Below are positions 33,160 to 41,862 of a stretch of DNA of 64,000 bases, one piece after another. The position numbers and the translations under genes were made by a program. The stretch spans positions 3,038 through 67,037 of the forward strand of contig CAZTZE010000021.1 in assembly GCA_964618215.1 (NCBI GenBank), written 5' to 3'. Below the pieces are notes generated by a model. That model saw only the letters and a program-made list of their open reading frames with translations, was not told where the DNA came from and made no database searches. The stretch comes from CG2-30-58-95 sp964618215 (GTDB lineage Bacteria > Chloroflexota > Anaerolineae > Anaerolineales > Villigracilaceae). The number at the start of each line of letters is the position of its first letter. Position 1 is the first letter of the stretch.

Positions 33160-34083
33160 GTGGAAAGTCCGCTTCCAAAGCACGCTTTTTTCCTGGGTAA
33201 GATCGTCCCCTATTCCGAGGCGAAGGTCGGTGTGGCGACCCATGCCTTCAACTACGGCACAGCCGTTTTCGGCGGCTTGCGCGGCTACTGGAACGAAGAG
33301 AAGAAAAAGCTCTTCGTTTTTCGTCCCATGGATCATTACCGCCGCTTTCTGAATTCGTGCCGTTTACTGTGCATGGAATTCGATCACACGCCCGAAAGCC
33401 TGACACAGTTAACGTTAGAGTTGCTGCGTAAAGATAATTACCAGCAGGATATCTACATCCGCCCGCTGGCCTACAAGGCGGATGAGCAAATCGGCGTGCG
33501 CTTGCACAACCTGACCGACGAACTGACCATCTTCGCCATGCCTTTCGGTCAATATATCAAGAATGACACCAGCGCCCATGTGACGATTTCCTCCTGGCGG
33601 CGGATTGACGACAACATGATCCCGGCGCGCGGCAAGATCAGCGGGGCGTATGTCAACTCGGCGCTGGCCAAGACTGACGCGGCGCGGGCCGGCTTCGACG
33701 AGGCGCTGGTGCTGACGCAGGATGGTCATCTCTCGGAAGGCAGCGCGATGAATGTGCTCATCGTCCGTGATAACGTGCTCATCACCCCGTCGGTGACCGA
33801 GAACATCCTGGAGGGCATCACGCGGCGGACGGTCATCGAGCTGGCAAAGAACGAGTTGAAACTGGCCGTTGTCGAGCGCCCGATTGACCGCACCGAAATC
33901 TACATCTGCGACGAATTGATCCTGACCGGAACGGCCGCGCAGGTGACGGCGGTTACAAAGGTGGATCACCGGCCGGTCGGCAGCGGCGAAATGGGCCCGG
34001 TAGCCGAAACTCTGCGCAAGCTCTTCAACGATGTGGTGCGCGGCAACAATCCCAGGTATGCGCACTGGAATGTAGCAGTCTGA
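33160..34083 (+). CDS. ilvE: Branched-chain amino acid aminotransferase (PLP class IV)
   Basis: 307 residues from the GTG at 33160, which has GGAGG 7 nt upstream; the longer frame from 32893 would read through the antisense arsR fragment. Features: GVATHAFNYGTAVFGGLRGY near the start, the PLP-lysine region RGKISGAYVNSALAKTDA, and LSEGSAMNVLIVRDNVLITP with the phosphate-binding loop. It transaminates Leu, Ile and Val with 2-oxoglutarate. A -10-like TATAAT is at 33106-33111. Confidence 0.92.
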   Translation: MESPLPKHAFFLGKIVPYSEAKVGVATHAFNYGTAVFGGLRGYWNEEKKKLFVFRPMDHYRRFLNSCRLLCMEFDHTPESLTQLTLELLRKDNYQQDIYIRPLAYKADEQIGVRLHNLTDELTIFAMPFGQYIKNDTSAHVTISSWRRIDDNMIPARGKISGAYVNSALAKTDAARAGFDEALVLTQDGHLSEGSAMNVLIVRDNVLITPSVTENILEGITRRTVIELAKNELKLAVVERPIDRTEIYICDELILTGTAAQVTAVTKVDHRPVGSGEMGPVAETLRKLFNDVVRGNNPRYAHWNVAV

Positions 34084-34110
34084 TCATCTCTGTTGCCTAT
34101 ATTTAAAGTC

Positions 34111-34161
34111 GAAAAACAGGCTGCGAGCAGGCGCAAAGCGCCTGCTCGCAGCCTGTTTTTC
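34111..34161. terminator. 24-bp perfect inverted repeat, bidirectional terminator
   Basis: Left arm 34111-34134, AAA loop, right arm 34138-34161, fully complementary, with A-tract and T-tract ends. It lies between the converging aminotransferase and secreted-protein genes and can end transcription from both sides. Confidence 0.85.
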
Positions 34162-34176
34162 GAGATTTCTTTTTCG

Positions 34177-34965
34177 TTATTGTACTTTCTTGAAGCGCAC
34201 CATGATCAGGTTCTTGGCGCAGTCTTCGAATGTATCCAGGTAAATCTTATCTGTGAATGGCAGCTTCTGTTGGTCGAGCAGTTGGATCCAGAGCGTCTGG
34301 GTGGATGAGACGGGTTTATTCCCGAGGACAAATTCGTAGCCGCCCGGGCCGTAAGCCGGCGCGGTGCCGCTCAAGCTGTAATAGTCCACTTTCTTGTCTC
34401 CGACTGCCCCACCCAGGCGGATGGTCAGGTACAAAATGGGGCTGTTATTCTTGTCCACGACCTGTCCAGCCACACCCATCCAATTGCAGCCGGCTTCGGG
34501 ATGGTAGCTGGTGCTGGCCATATAATCAATCGTCGCTGCGAAAGGCATCCCCGTCGGGGATGGGATGGTAGTGGTGGGCGTCATCACATTGGTGACAGTG
34601 GATGTGGGCGTGATGGTCGGTGTGCCGGTCTCGGTGGCTGTGGTCTTCAGCGGAATAATAAAAGGTGTGAATGTCGGTTCCAATGTATAAGTAGGCCGGG
34701 GCGTTGGGGTATCGCTCGGCTCGACGGTCAGGCTGGGGGTCCAGGTGGCTGGCAAGGAGAGGGGGGTGATCGTCGCGGTCGGGAATTGGAGCAGGGTTGG
34801 TGTGGGTGGAGGCGGGAAGGGATTCAGCGCTGAGGTCGGGTTGAGATAAATGTTCAGGAAGAGGATGCCCAGGCCGAGGGTCCCGAAAAAGACGAGGAGG
34901 GTAGCGACGTTCCAAAAAATCTGATTAGCGGCACGTTTTTTGGTCTGCATTTCAAAATTGTCCAT
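34177..34965 (-). CDS. Membrane-anchored secreted protein with Thr/Pro linker
   Basis: 262 residues. A short cytoplasmic head, one membrane segment (about 17-40), then 100 residues dominated by Thr and Pro, and a compact C-terminal domain of about 110 residues starting at AATIDYMASTSYHPEAGCNWMGVAGQVVD, with a second Cys in FEDCAKN that may form a disulfide. The C-terminal domain has beta-sandwich character. Function unknown. Confidence 0.7.
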   Translation of the reverse strand: MDNFEMQTKKRAANQIFWNVATLLVFFGTLGLGILFLNIYLNPTSALNPFPPPPTPTLLQFPTATITPLSLPATWTPSLTVEPSDTPTPRPTYTLEPTFTPFIIPLKTTATETGTPTITPTSTVTNVMTPTTTIPSPTGMPFAATIDYMASTSYHPEAGCNWMGVAGQVVDKNNSPILYLTIRLGGAVGDKKVDYYSLSGTAPAYGPGGYEFVLGNKPVSSTQTLWIQLLDQQKLPFTDKIYLDTFEDCAKNLIMVRFKKVQ

Positions 34966-35025
34966 TGCGGATTCTCCCGTTCAGGTCAGGCTAACCCCAG
35001 ACCCTAAATGGTCTCTGAGGCGCGC

Positions 35026-35955
35026 TCAAGGCGCCAGCGTGATCGTGCTCTTGGCGCGCTGCTCCTCGAGCCAGTTCTCCAGCGCCTGGTTCTGAAGCGT
35101 CAGGCGAGCATCGGGGGATAAGATGCGGTTGGGGTCGCGTTCGAGGAGCATCAGGATATGATACCCCAGCGTAGTCTGGATGACATCACTGCTCTGGCCC
35201 GGCTGGAGGGCGAAGGCCGCCGCCTCAATTTGTGGCTGGAGCAGGTAACCACGCGGGAACCAGCCCAGTTCGCCCTGCGTGGCGGGGTCGTATTGCGCAG
35301 CCAGCGTATTGAAATCGGCGCCGGACTTTAGCTGATCCAGCACTTTCCGCGCCGTATCCGCATTATGGTTGGCGGCTTCCCAACCATTATAGAACAAAAT
35401 CTGCCGGACGTGTACCTGCTCGGCGGTGTTTGGCACGCCGGCGATGATCTTATCCCGCATCCAGGCGGCGGCGATTTGACGGCCTAATGCCAGACGGAAG
35501 GACTCGTCGGTGTAACCGTGCTGCGCCTGCCAGTCGGCGAGCTTATCCGCGCCTCCGACCTGCTCGGCCAAACTGGTGATGCGATTCTGCAATGTGACGT
35601 CATCCACGCCAAATCCTTCAGCCTGGGCGACTTGCGCCAGGAGCATCTGGTCAATCATGTCGCCCATTACCCGTTGGGTGGCCTCTTCGAGCGAGACGTT
35701 GTTCCCTAAAGCCGTCTGCGCAAATTGAAAGCGGGCCAACTCGGCCTCGAATTCAGCAGCGGTGATGCCCTCCCCATTGACGCTCGCGGCCAGAGGGATC
35801 GGGGTTGGCGTGGGTGGGAGGGGAGTTGGGGATGGCGTGGGTGTGGCGGTTGGCGTTGCCGGGCCGCAGGCGGATAGGCTCAGGGTAACGAGGAGCAGCA
35901 GGGATGCAAGCCGAAGTAGGCCTACAGGTAGAAGTTTCAGCGTTGAGGCGGTCAT
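35026..35955 (-). CDS. SurA/PrsA-type peptidyl-prolyl isomerase lipoprotein
   Basis: 309 residues. Lipoprotein signal with lipobox LSAC near residue 30, then a Thr/Pro linker. A SurA-like N-terminal helical domain (ITAAEFEAELARFQFAQ) is followed by a parvulin domain: VHVRQILFYNGWEAANHNADTA, GELGWFPRGYLLQPQIEAA and TTLGYHILMLLERD. It would fold secreted proteins outside the membrane. It lies downstream of groEL on the same strand but beyond a terminator. Confidence 0.85.
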   Translation of the reverse strand: MTASTLKLLPVGLLRLASLLLLVTLSLSACGPATPTATPTPSPTPLPPTPTPIPLAASVNGEGITAAEFEAELARFQFAQTALGNNVSLEEATQRVMGDMIDQMLLAQVAQAEGFGVDDVTLQNRITSLAEQVGGADKLADWQAQHGYTDESFRLALGRQIAAAWMRDKIIAGVPNTAEQVHVRQILFYNGWEAANHNADTARKVLDQLKSGADFNTLAAQYDPATQGELGWFPRGYLLQPQIEAAAFALQPGQSSDVIQTTLGYHILMLLERDPNRILSPDARLTLQNQALENWLEEQRAKSTITLAP

Positions 35956-36035
35956 TGCCGATGATTATACCTAAAAGAAGCCCTCACCCCTCTCCTCGCG
36001 AAGCACCCCCGAAGGGGGCAGGGAGAGGGGAGACA

Positions 36036-36064
36036 AGAAAACCCCTTCCCGTTTCGGGAAGGGG
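36036..36064 (-). terminator. Terminator of the groESL operon
   Basis: CCCCTTCCC (36042-36050) and GGGAAGGGG (36056-36064) form a 9-bp stem; on the minus strand it is followed by TTTTCTTG. It lies 14 nt beyond the groEL stop. A neighbouring CCCCCGAAGGGGG word at 36006-36018 is another palindrome. Confidence 0.8.
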
Positions 36065-36077
36065 GTTGGGTCAGTTT

Positions 36078-37718
36078 TTAGTAGTCCATCCCGCCGCCGG
36101 GGGGCATCGAGGGACCTTTTTCTTTCTCAGGCACGTCGGTGATCAGGCACTCGGTGGTCAGGATCATAGCCGCAATGGAGGCGGCATTCTCGAGGGCACC
36201 GCGCACGACCTTGAGCGGGTCAATGATGCCGGCCTTGATCATATCCACGTATTCGCCAGTGATGACGTCGTAGCCGATGTTCTTGTTTTGCTTTTCCTTG
36301 GCCATGCGGCGGACGTTCTCGATGATGACCGCGCCATCCTGTCCGGCGTTGGCCACCAGTTTGCGCATTGGGGCTTCCAGCGCCCTGCGCACGATGGCAA
36401 CGCCAATGGCTTCGTCTTCACCGGTCATCTTGACTTTGTCCAGCGCGGAGACGGCGTTGATGAAGACGATCTCGCCGCCTGGGACGATACCTTCCTCGAT
36501 GGCCGCGCGCGTGGCGGAGAGGGCATCCTCGACGCGATGCTTCTTTTCTTTCAGCTCGGTCTCGGTCGCCGCGCCAACGCGGATAATGGCAACACCGCCG
36601 GAGAGTTTGGCCAGGCGTTCCTGGAGTTTCTCCTTGTCGTAGTCGCTGGTGCTCTTGTCAATCTCGACGCGGATCTGGTCAATACGGCCCTTGATGGCAG
36701 CCGAATCGCCCTTGCCGCCGACGATTGTGGTGTTGTCCTTATCGGATACGACTTTCTCGGCCCGGCCCAGGTCCTGGACAGTGGCCGTCTCGAGCTTGCG
36801 GCCGGTCTCTTCGGAGATGACCTGTCCGCCAGTCAGGGCGGCAACGTCCTGCATCATGGCCTTGCGGCGGTCGCCGAAGCCGGGGGCTTTGATGGCCAGC
36901 ACGTTCAACATGCCGCGTAGCTTGTTAAGGACGAGCGTCGCCAGGGCTTCGCCATCCACATCTTCGGCGATGATGACTAGTTCGCGCTTGCCGATCTGGA
37001 CGAGCTTCTCGAGCAGGGGGACTATATCCTGGGCGGCAGAAATTTTCTTATCGTAGATCAGGATGTAGGGTTCGGCGATGACCGTCTCCATGTGTTCGGG
37101 GTCGGTGATGAAATAGGGTGAGATGTAGCCGCGGTCGAATTGCATGCCCTCGACGTATTCGGTCTCAAACTGCAATGACTTGGATTCTTCGACAGTGATG
37201 ACGCCGTCTTTGCCAACCTTGTCCATCACGTCCGCGATCAGGTTACCGATCTCGGCATCCGCGGCGGAGTTGGTGGCGACTGAGGCGATTTCTTCTTTCG
37301 TCTCGATCTTCTGCGCCATCTTGCGCAGCGCCTCGACGACCGCATCCGTGCCCTGCTCGATGCCCAGTTTCAGGCGCATCGGGTTGGAACCCGCGGCCAG
37401 GTTCTTCAGGCCTTCGGTCACAATGGCATGCGCCAAGACGGTCGAGGTGGTGGTGCCGTCGCCGGCGATGTCATTGGTTTTGGTGGCGGCTTCCTTGAGC
37501 AGTTGCGCGCCCATGTTTTCAAAGGGGTCTTCGAGTTCGATTTCCTTGGCCACCGTCACGCCGTCATGGGTGATGGTGGGAGAGCCGAACTTGCGATCCA
37601 GCGAGACATTGCGGCCTTTGGGGCCTAGCGTAGTGGCGACGGCGTTGGCAAGGATGTCAATACCATTCTTGAGTCGCCGGCGCGCATCTTCGGAAAAAAC
37701 TAGTTGTTTTGCTGCCAT
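36078..37718 (-). CDS. groL: Chaperonin GroEL
   Basis: 546 residues, full length: KFGSPTITHDGVTVAKEIELEDPFENMGAQ, the ATP-binding GDGTTTSTVLA, and the flexible end PPGGGMDY. Forms the folding ring with GroES. It follows groES by about 50 nt, a spacer containing a GTAGCC/GGCTAC palindrome. Confidence 0.98.
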   Translation of the reverse strand: MAAKQLVFSEDARRRLKNGIDILANAVATTLGPKGRNVSLDRKFGSPTITHDGVTVAKEIELEDPFENMGAQLLKEAATKTNDIAGDGTTTSTVLAHAIVTEGLKNLAAGSNPMRLKLGIEQGTDAVVEALRKMAQKIETKEEIASVATNSAADAEIGNLIADVMDKVGKDGVITVEESKSLQFETEYVEGMQFDRGYISPYFITDPEHMETVIAEPYILIYDKKISAAQDIVPLLEKLVQIGKRELVIIAEDVDGEALATLVLNKLRGMLNVLAIKAPGFGDRRKAMMQDVAALTGGQVISEETGRKLETATVQDLGRAEKVVSDKDNTTIVGGKGDSAAIKGRIDQIRVEIDKSTSDYDKEKLQERLAKLSGGVAIIRVGAATETELKEKKHRVEDALSATRAAIEEGIVPGGEIVFINAVSALDKVKMTGEDEAIGVAIVRRALEAPMRKLVANAGQDGAVIIENVRRMAKEKQNKNIGYDVITGEYVDMIKAGIIDPLKVVRGALENAASIAAMILTTECLITDVPEKEKGPSMPPGGGMDY

Positions 37719-37753
37719 AATTCAATTCCTCCAGTTACATTTTGGGGATTAGC

Positions 37754-37769
37754 GTAGCCCGTAGGCTAC
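37754..37769. repeat. GTAGCC-CGTA-GGCTAC palindrome in the groES-groEL spacer
   Basis: A 6-bp stem with 4-nt loop. The same arms occur as GGTAGCC-TACT-GGCTACC after the BMP lipoprotein gene (44432-44452), so it is a repeated word. Confidence 0.55.
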
Positions 37770-38071
37770 TATTGCTTGCCTTCGATAATAGCCAGCAGAT
37801 CGCTCTCACGCAGGATGAGCAGCTTCTTGCCGTCAATCTTGAACTCGGTGCCAGAGTACTTGGCGAAGAGAACTTTATCGCCAGCGGCCACATCCATCGG
37901 GATGCGATCGCCGTCCTCATCGCGGTCGCCGGGGCCGATGGACAGGACGAAGCCCTGTTGGGGCTTTTCCTTGGCCGTTTCGGGAATCACGATGCCACCC
38001 GCAGTGATTTCTTCCTGCTCGAGGGGTTCCACCACGACGCGGTTGCCGAGGGGTTTGAGAGATAGTGCCAT
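37769..38071 (-). CDS. groES: Co-chaperonin GroES
   Basis: 100 residues: LSLKPLGNRVVVEPLEQEEITAGGIVIPETA with mobile loop, GDKVLFAKYSGTEFKIDGKKLLIL. GGAGG precedes the ATG at 38071; the longer in-frame start at 38095 would include that site in the protein. Confidence 0.97.
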   Translation of the reverse strand: MALSLKPLGNRVVVEPLEQEEITAGGIVIPETAKEKPQQGFVLSIGPGDRDEDGDRIPMDVAAGDKVLFAKYSGTEFKIDGKKLLILRESDLLAIIEGKQ

Positions 38072-38107
38072 AATTATTCGCCTCCTGGAATACAAGGTTT
38101 CAGTAAT

Positions 38108-38134
38108 TTAGCACTCGTTGTTGTCGAGTGCTAA
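38108..38134 (-). promoter_or_regulatory. CIRCE operator (HrcA binding site)
   Basis: TTAGCACTC-N9-GAGTGCTAA, a perfect match to the CIRCE consensus, between promoter and groES. Indicates HrcA repression and heat-shock induction of groESL. Confidence 0.97.
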
Positions 38135-38139
38135 AAACT

Positions 38140-38168
38140 ATCATACTTGTCTTCTAGATGGACGTCAA
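38140..38168 (-). promoter_or_regulatory. Sigma-70 promoter of groESL
   Basis: On the minus strand: -35 TTGACG (38163-38168), 17-bp spacer, -10 TATGAT (38140-38145). The transcription start falls at the edge of CIRCE. Confidence 0.85.
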
Positions 38169-38210
38169 GGGCGGAAAACGAGTTTTAACAAAGTTCTGAT
38201 ATTCTGCCCT

Positions 38211-38267
38211 ACCCCCCTCTGTCCCCCCATTTCGTAGTTCAGAAATGGGGGGATGAAAGGGGGGTCA
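38211..38267. repeat. CCCCCC-word inverted repeat upstream of groES
   Basis: ACCCCCCTCTGTCCCCCCATTTC and GAAATGGGGGGATGAAAGGGGGGT face each other around a TTCGTAGTTCA-type centre. A near-identical word (CCCCCCTTTCATCCCCCCAT) occurs inside queG. Confidence 0.8.
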
Positions 38268-39671
38268 AGGACGCGGCGTGGGGAGCAGCGTCGGGGTTGG
38301 CACGGGTGTGGGCGTCTGCGCCAGGGAGGCTGTCAGTGAGCGGCAAATCTCCTCACCAGTCTGAATGTCAAAGGCAATATTCGGAGCACTATCAAATCCG
38401 CCCGCACGCATTTCAGAAAAAACCTGCAGAGCCTCCTGACAATAATTTTGTTTGGGGCGGCTGAGCCCGGCTAATACTGACCCATAAACATCGTAATAAT
38501 AAAGCGTGTTGGGAGAAAGCGCCAAACCAGTCACCGTGGTGCCAGAGTCGCCCTCGGCACAGCCACCGCGCGCCTCGCAGGCTTCAGCAGCGGTACAGCC
38601 GCGCACGGCGCACTTCAGCACGGGAATGGAGCCTTCGAAGTTGCGGGATTTGTAATAGATAATGCCCAATTGACCGTAGATATCCGCGCTGGCTGGGTCA
38701 AACTCAAGCGCCTTCTTGATATTCAGCGCGGCGGTGAAGAAATCGCCTTGCTGGGAGTAAGTCTTGGCGATGGCAATGTATGGGATCGGATCCTTGATTT
38801 CCAGTTGTTTATTCAAATTTGCGGCCTGGGCGAAATATTCCAGGGCTTTATCATAGAGATCATCCCGCTCGCCCTTGACTGTGCTTCCAAAGGCAAGCCG
38901 CCGGTAATTAGCGCCCACAGAAATGTAGAGGAAAGTCAGGTTCGGGTTGATCCGGATGGCCTCCTTATACGCCTCGATTGCCTGGTTATACCGTGAAGTG
39001 GATTCGAGAACGTAAGCGTGGACGCGATGCACATCCATGAGGCTTGAGTCGCGCTGAACGGCCTGCAGGATGACTTGTTCGGCTTGCGGCCATTTTTGCA
39101 TATCCACCAGGATTTCGGCATAAAAGGCCAGCGCCAGGACATTCTGGTTATCCAATTGCAGGGCGCGAATGGCTGCCCGCTCGGCCTCCAGCAGCATGGC
39201 CTGGTCTCCATTATTGGCGGAAGAGTTCCAATCCAGCACAAAGGCTCGGATGGCGTGGATCGAGCTGTCGTCGGGAGACAGGGCAACAGCCTGGTCAATC
39301 GAATCCAGCGCCTCCTGCAGGCGTTTCTTACGTTCGGAGTCGGTGGTCAACAGGTTGGAGGAATAGGTCTGGATGCGGGCCAGCTTCGCCCAGGCCTCGG
39401 GATTGGACGGTTCAACCTGGGTGGCCTCCTGATAGGCAGTGATGGCATCTTCGAGCTTGCCGGCCGCGAAGGAGGCATCCCCTTCCAGGGCGAAGGAGCG
39501 TACCGTGCGCGTGGGCGTGGGTGTCGGCAGGAATGGACGTTCGATGGCCCCCTTATCCACCTGGCCGGTAAACCAGGCGAGGATCAGGATCAGAACGACC
39601 AGGGCGAATACGCGGTAAAGGTTGGAGCGCCGCTGTTGGTGGAAGAGCGGACGACGCGGCATCACGTTCAT
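38265..39671 (-). CDS. Membrane-anchored TPR-repeat protein
   Basis: 468 residues. The ATG at 39671 overlaps the upstream stop (ATGA, 39668-39671), so translation is coupled; an earlier in-frame start at 39743 is less likely. One N-terminal membrane segment (YRVFALVVLILILAWF), a short TPTPTRT linker, then at least six tetratricopeptide repeats (for example LEDAITAYQEATQVEPSNPEAWAKLARI). The end is Pro/Thr-rich. Probably a protein-interaction scaffold outside the membrane. Confidence 0.82.
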   Translation of the reverse strand: MNVMPRRPLFHQQRRSNLYRVFALVVLILILAWFTGQVDKGAIERPFLPTPTPTRTVRSFALEGDASFAAGKLEDAITAYQEATQVEPSNPEAWAKLARIQTYSSNLLTTDSERKKRLQEALDSIDQAVALSPDDSSIHAIRAFVLDWNSSANNGDQAMLLEAERAAIRALQLDNQNVLALAFYAEILVDMQKWPQAEQVILQAVQRDSSLMDVHRVHAYVLESTSRYNQAIEAYKEAIRINPNLTFLYISVGANYRRLAFGSTVKGERDDLYDKALEYFAQAANLNKQLEIKDPIPYIAIAKTYSQQGDFFTAALNIKKALEFDPASADIYGQLGIIYYKSRNFEGSIPVLKCAVRGCTAAEACEARGGCAEGDSGTTVTGLALSPNTLYYYDVYGSVLAGLSRPKQNYCQEALQVFSEMRAGGFDSAPNIAFDIQTGEEICRSLTASLAQTPTPVPTPTLLPTPRP

Positions 39672-40942
39672 GGCGTGGGGGTGATTCCCGGGGTCGCCGA
39701 TGGCTGGGGGATTGGGGAGGGCGTCAGCAGGTTGTTCTGGCAAATATGCATACTTTCTTGAGCATTGTAGACCGCGATCTCGTCTGTCGGTACGCTCCCC
39801 AGGATCAGTTGCGCAACAGGCAATACCTCACCGCAGCGGTTCATGCGCGCCAGCACAAGGGCATAGATGAAGTAATATTCCGTCAGGCGAGGGTCGCTTC
39901 CAGTCAACGAGAGTGACTTTATCGGCTGGTTGTCTTCGCTGACGCCGCCGTTGATGGCCAGGGATAGCTGCACGATCGCTTCCGGCCATTGCAGGTTGCG
40001 GTAGAGCATCACGCCCCAGTTGCCGCGCAAGTAAGGATCGGTGGGCGCCACTTTGACCGCCTGTTCGGCATACTGCGCGGCCTTGGCGTCCTCACGCACC
40101 GAAGCGTAAGCGCGCGAGGTATACAGCGCAGGTGTGGGATCGGATGGGTTGAGCGTATCGGCGAGTGTGAATTCCGCGATTGCTTTGTCCAAAACCCCCA
40201 TGGCTCTGTAGGTACGTCCGAGGGCCAGGTGCAGGTCAGCGATGTTGCCGTTGATGGCGATGGCAGCCTGATATTCCTGCACTGCTTGTTCCCGGTTGTC
40301 GGTGATCTCCAGAATAAATGCCCGCGCGCGGCGAGCTTCGAGTGAGTTGGGCGCCAGTGTGGTTGCGACTCGGGATTCCTCCCCAGCGAGTGTGATGGCG
40401 TCGAATGGCCCGCTGTTATCGAGATACATATTTCCCAGCAATTCGGCATAATAGGCGTGGGCGAGGCCGTTATTGGGGTCGAGTTCCAAGGCGCGCTTGA
40501 TGGCGGCTTCGGCCGCCAGATAATCTTTATCCGGCGTCAGCGCCCAGCCGCGCACTGCATGAGCCATCGAATTATTCGGGTTCAGCAGCAGGGCGTTCTC
40601 GGCATTTTTTTGAGCATCCTTGTACTGCCCGGCAAAGACCTGGACGCGCGCCAGGGCGATGTAGATGGCCGGGTCATCCGGTTTGATGCGGATGGCTTCT
40701 TGATAAAGCTCAATGGCCTGCAGCAGTTTGCCCTGGTTGAAAAGGCCTTCCGCCTCGGTCAGGTATGATTCTGGCTCGCGGGTGGCGGTGGCGGTCGGGA
40801 CGAACGGCGGCGGCACGCCAGGCAACACCACCTGGTTAATATAAACAGCGATAGCAACCAGCAACAGCAAAAGGAGGATACGAAAAACATTGATTGGCTG
40901 CCGCCGGCGCTTCATACTCCATTTCGAACCACGCAGATACAT
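39668..40942 (-). CDS. Membrane-anchored TPR-repeat protein (paralogue)
   Basis: 424 residues, same layout as its downstream neighbour: basic N-terminus, a membrane helix (FRILLLLLLVAIAVYI), a short Pro/Thr linker, then TPRs (GKLLQAIELYQEAIRIKPDDPAIYIALARV and others). The two genes are probably a tandem duplication. The -10 box ends 6 nt before the ATG at 40942, so the mRNA may be leaderless; an internal ATG at 40915 is an alternative start. Confidence 0.8.
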   Translation of the reverse strand: MYLRGSKWSMKRRRQPINVFRILLLLLLVAIAVYINQVVLPGVPPPFVPTATATREPESYLTEAEGLFNQGKLLQAIELYQEAIRIKPDDPAIYIALARVQVFAGQYKDAQKNAENALLLNPNNSMAHAVRGWALTPDKDYLAAEAAIKRALELDPNNGLAHAYYAELLGNMYLDNSGPFDAITLAGEESRVATTLAPNSLEARRARAFILEITDNREQAVQEYQAAIAINGNIADLHLALGRTYRAMGVLDKAIAEFTLADTLNPSDPTPALYTSRAYASVREDAKAAQYAEQAVKVAPTDPYLRGNWGVMLYRNLQWPEAIVQLSLAINGGVSEDNQPIKSLSLTGSDPRLTEYYFIYALVLARMNRCGEVLPVAQLILGSVPTDEIAVYNAQESMHICQNNLLTPSPIPQPSATPGITPTP

Positions 40943-40948
40943 AGTGTC

Positions 40949-40978
40949 ATCTTACCATTGCCTGTTAATGCGCGTCAA
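40949..40978 (-). promoter_or_regulatory. Promoter of the TPR gene pair, extended -10
   Basis: Minus strand: -35 TTGACG (40973-40978), 18-bp spacer ending in TGG, -10 TAAGAT (40949-40954), 6 nt before ATG. Confidence 0.6.
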
Positions 40979-41016
40979 GGCGACTTACGTTAGCACTATT
41001 GCGTTTTTTCCTCTTA

Positions 41017-41025
41017 TGCTAGAAT
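41017..41025 (+). promoter_or_regulatory. Extended -10 of trmD, probably leaderless
   Basis: TG-C-TAGAAT with the hexamer at 41020-41025, ending 6 nt before the trmD ATG; no Shine-Dalgarno sequence. Confidence 0.55.
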
Positions 41026-41031
41026 GGATAC

Positions 41032-41823
41032 ATGCAGTTCGACGTGTTCACGCTCCTGCCCGAAGTCTTCTCCCCTTATCTCGAAAGCAGCATACTCCAG
41101 CGCGCCCGTCAACGCGGGTTGATTGACGTTCACGTGCATAACATCCGCGACTGGACGCACGACCGTCATCACGTTACCGACGACGAACCTTACGCCGGCG
41201 GGGGCGGGATGGTGATGAAAGCCGGGCCGGTATTCGATGCGGTGGAAAGCGTGCTGGGCGCGCCGCCGGTCTGCCCGCTCATTTTGCTCACCCCGCAGGG
41301 ACGCGTCTTCGATCATCGCCTGGCGCAGGAACTGGCCCAGCATGAGCGTATCGGGTTGATCTGTGGGCGTTACGAGGGGGTGGATGAACGCATTCGCGAA
41401 CATCTCGTTAGCGATGAAATCTCGATTGGCGATTACGTGCTGACTGGAGGTGAACTGCCGGCCTTGATTCTGATTGACGCATTGACGCGTCTAATCCCCG
41501 GCGTGCTCGGCGATCCCGACGGGGCCGCAGACGACTCCCACGCTACGGGACTGCTCGAATACCCGCACTATACCCGTCCGCCCGAATTCCGCGGCTGGAA
41601 GGTGCCAGAAATTTTGCTCTCCGGCGACCACGCCAAAATCGCCAAATGGCGGCGGGAGCAGTCGCTTTTGCGAACGTTGAAACGCCGCCCTGATCTGCTC
41701 AAAGAGGCAATCTTGAGCGAGACCGAGCGCACATTCTTGGAAAAGCTGGAACGCGGGCTGGAACACAACCCGGAACGCGGACTTCAGTCCGCAAGAGCGC
41801 AGACTGAAGTCTGCGATCCATAA
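41032..41823 (+). CDS. trmD: tRNA (guanine-N1)-methyltransferase TrmD
   Basis: 263 residues with SPOUT trefoil-knot motifs: MQFDVFTLLPEVFSPYLESS, DDEPYAGGGGMVMKAGPVF, ICGRYEGVDERI, and ISIGDYVLTGGELPALILIDA. Methylates G37 in tRNAs. The last dozen or so codons are formed by two palindromic words (41777-41814), adding a tail not expected in the family. The neighbouring usual rplS/rimM genes are absent. Confidence 0.96.
   Translation: MQFDVFTLLPEVFSPYLESSILQRARQRGLIDVHVHNIRDWTHDRHHVTDDEPYAGGGGMVMKAGPVFDAVESVLGAPPVCPLILLTPQGRVFDHRLAQELAQHERIGLICGRYEGVDERIREHLVSDEISIGDYVLTGGELPALILIDALTRLIPGVLGDPDGAADDSHATGLLEYPHYTRPPEFRGWKVPEILLSGDHAKIAKWRREQSLLRTLKRRPDLLKEAILSETERTFLEKLERGLEHNPERGLQSARAQTEVCDP
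41777..41814 (+). repeat. Two palindromic words forming the trmD 3' end
   Basis: GCGGACTTCAGTCCGC (41777-41792) and GCAGACTGAAGTCTGC (41799-41814), both perfect palindromes and both in frame. Near-identical copies sit inside the element at 63873-63964. Confidence 0.9.
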
Positions 41824-41862
41824 ACCTGGAACCCCCAAATCCACTAATGGAGGCATAAGATC

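Noticed and set aside
36200..37752. Several long plus-strand frames opposite groEL
   Set aside because: Antisense shadows of a highly conserved gene; GC-rich codon structure keeps the opposite strand open.
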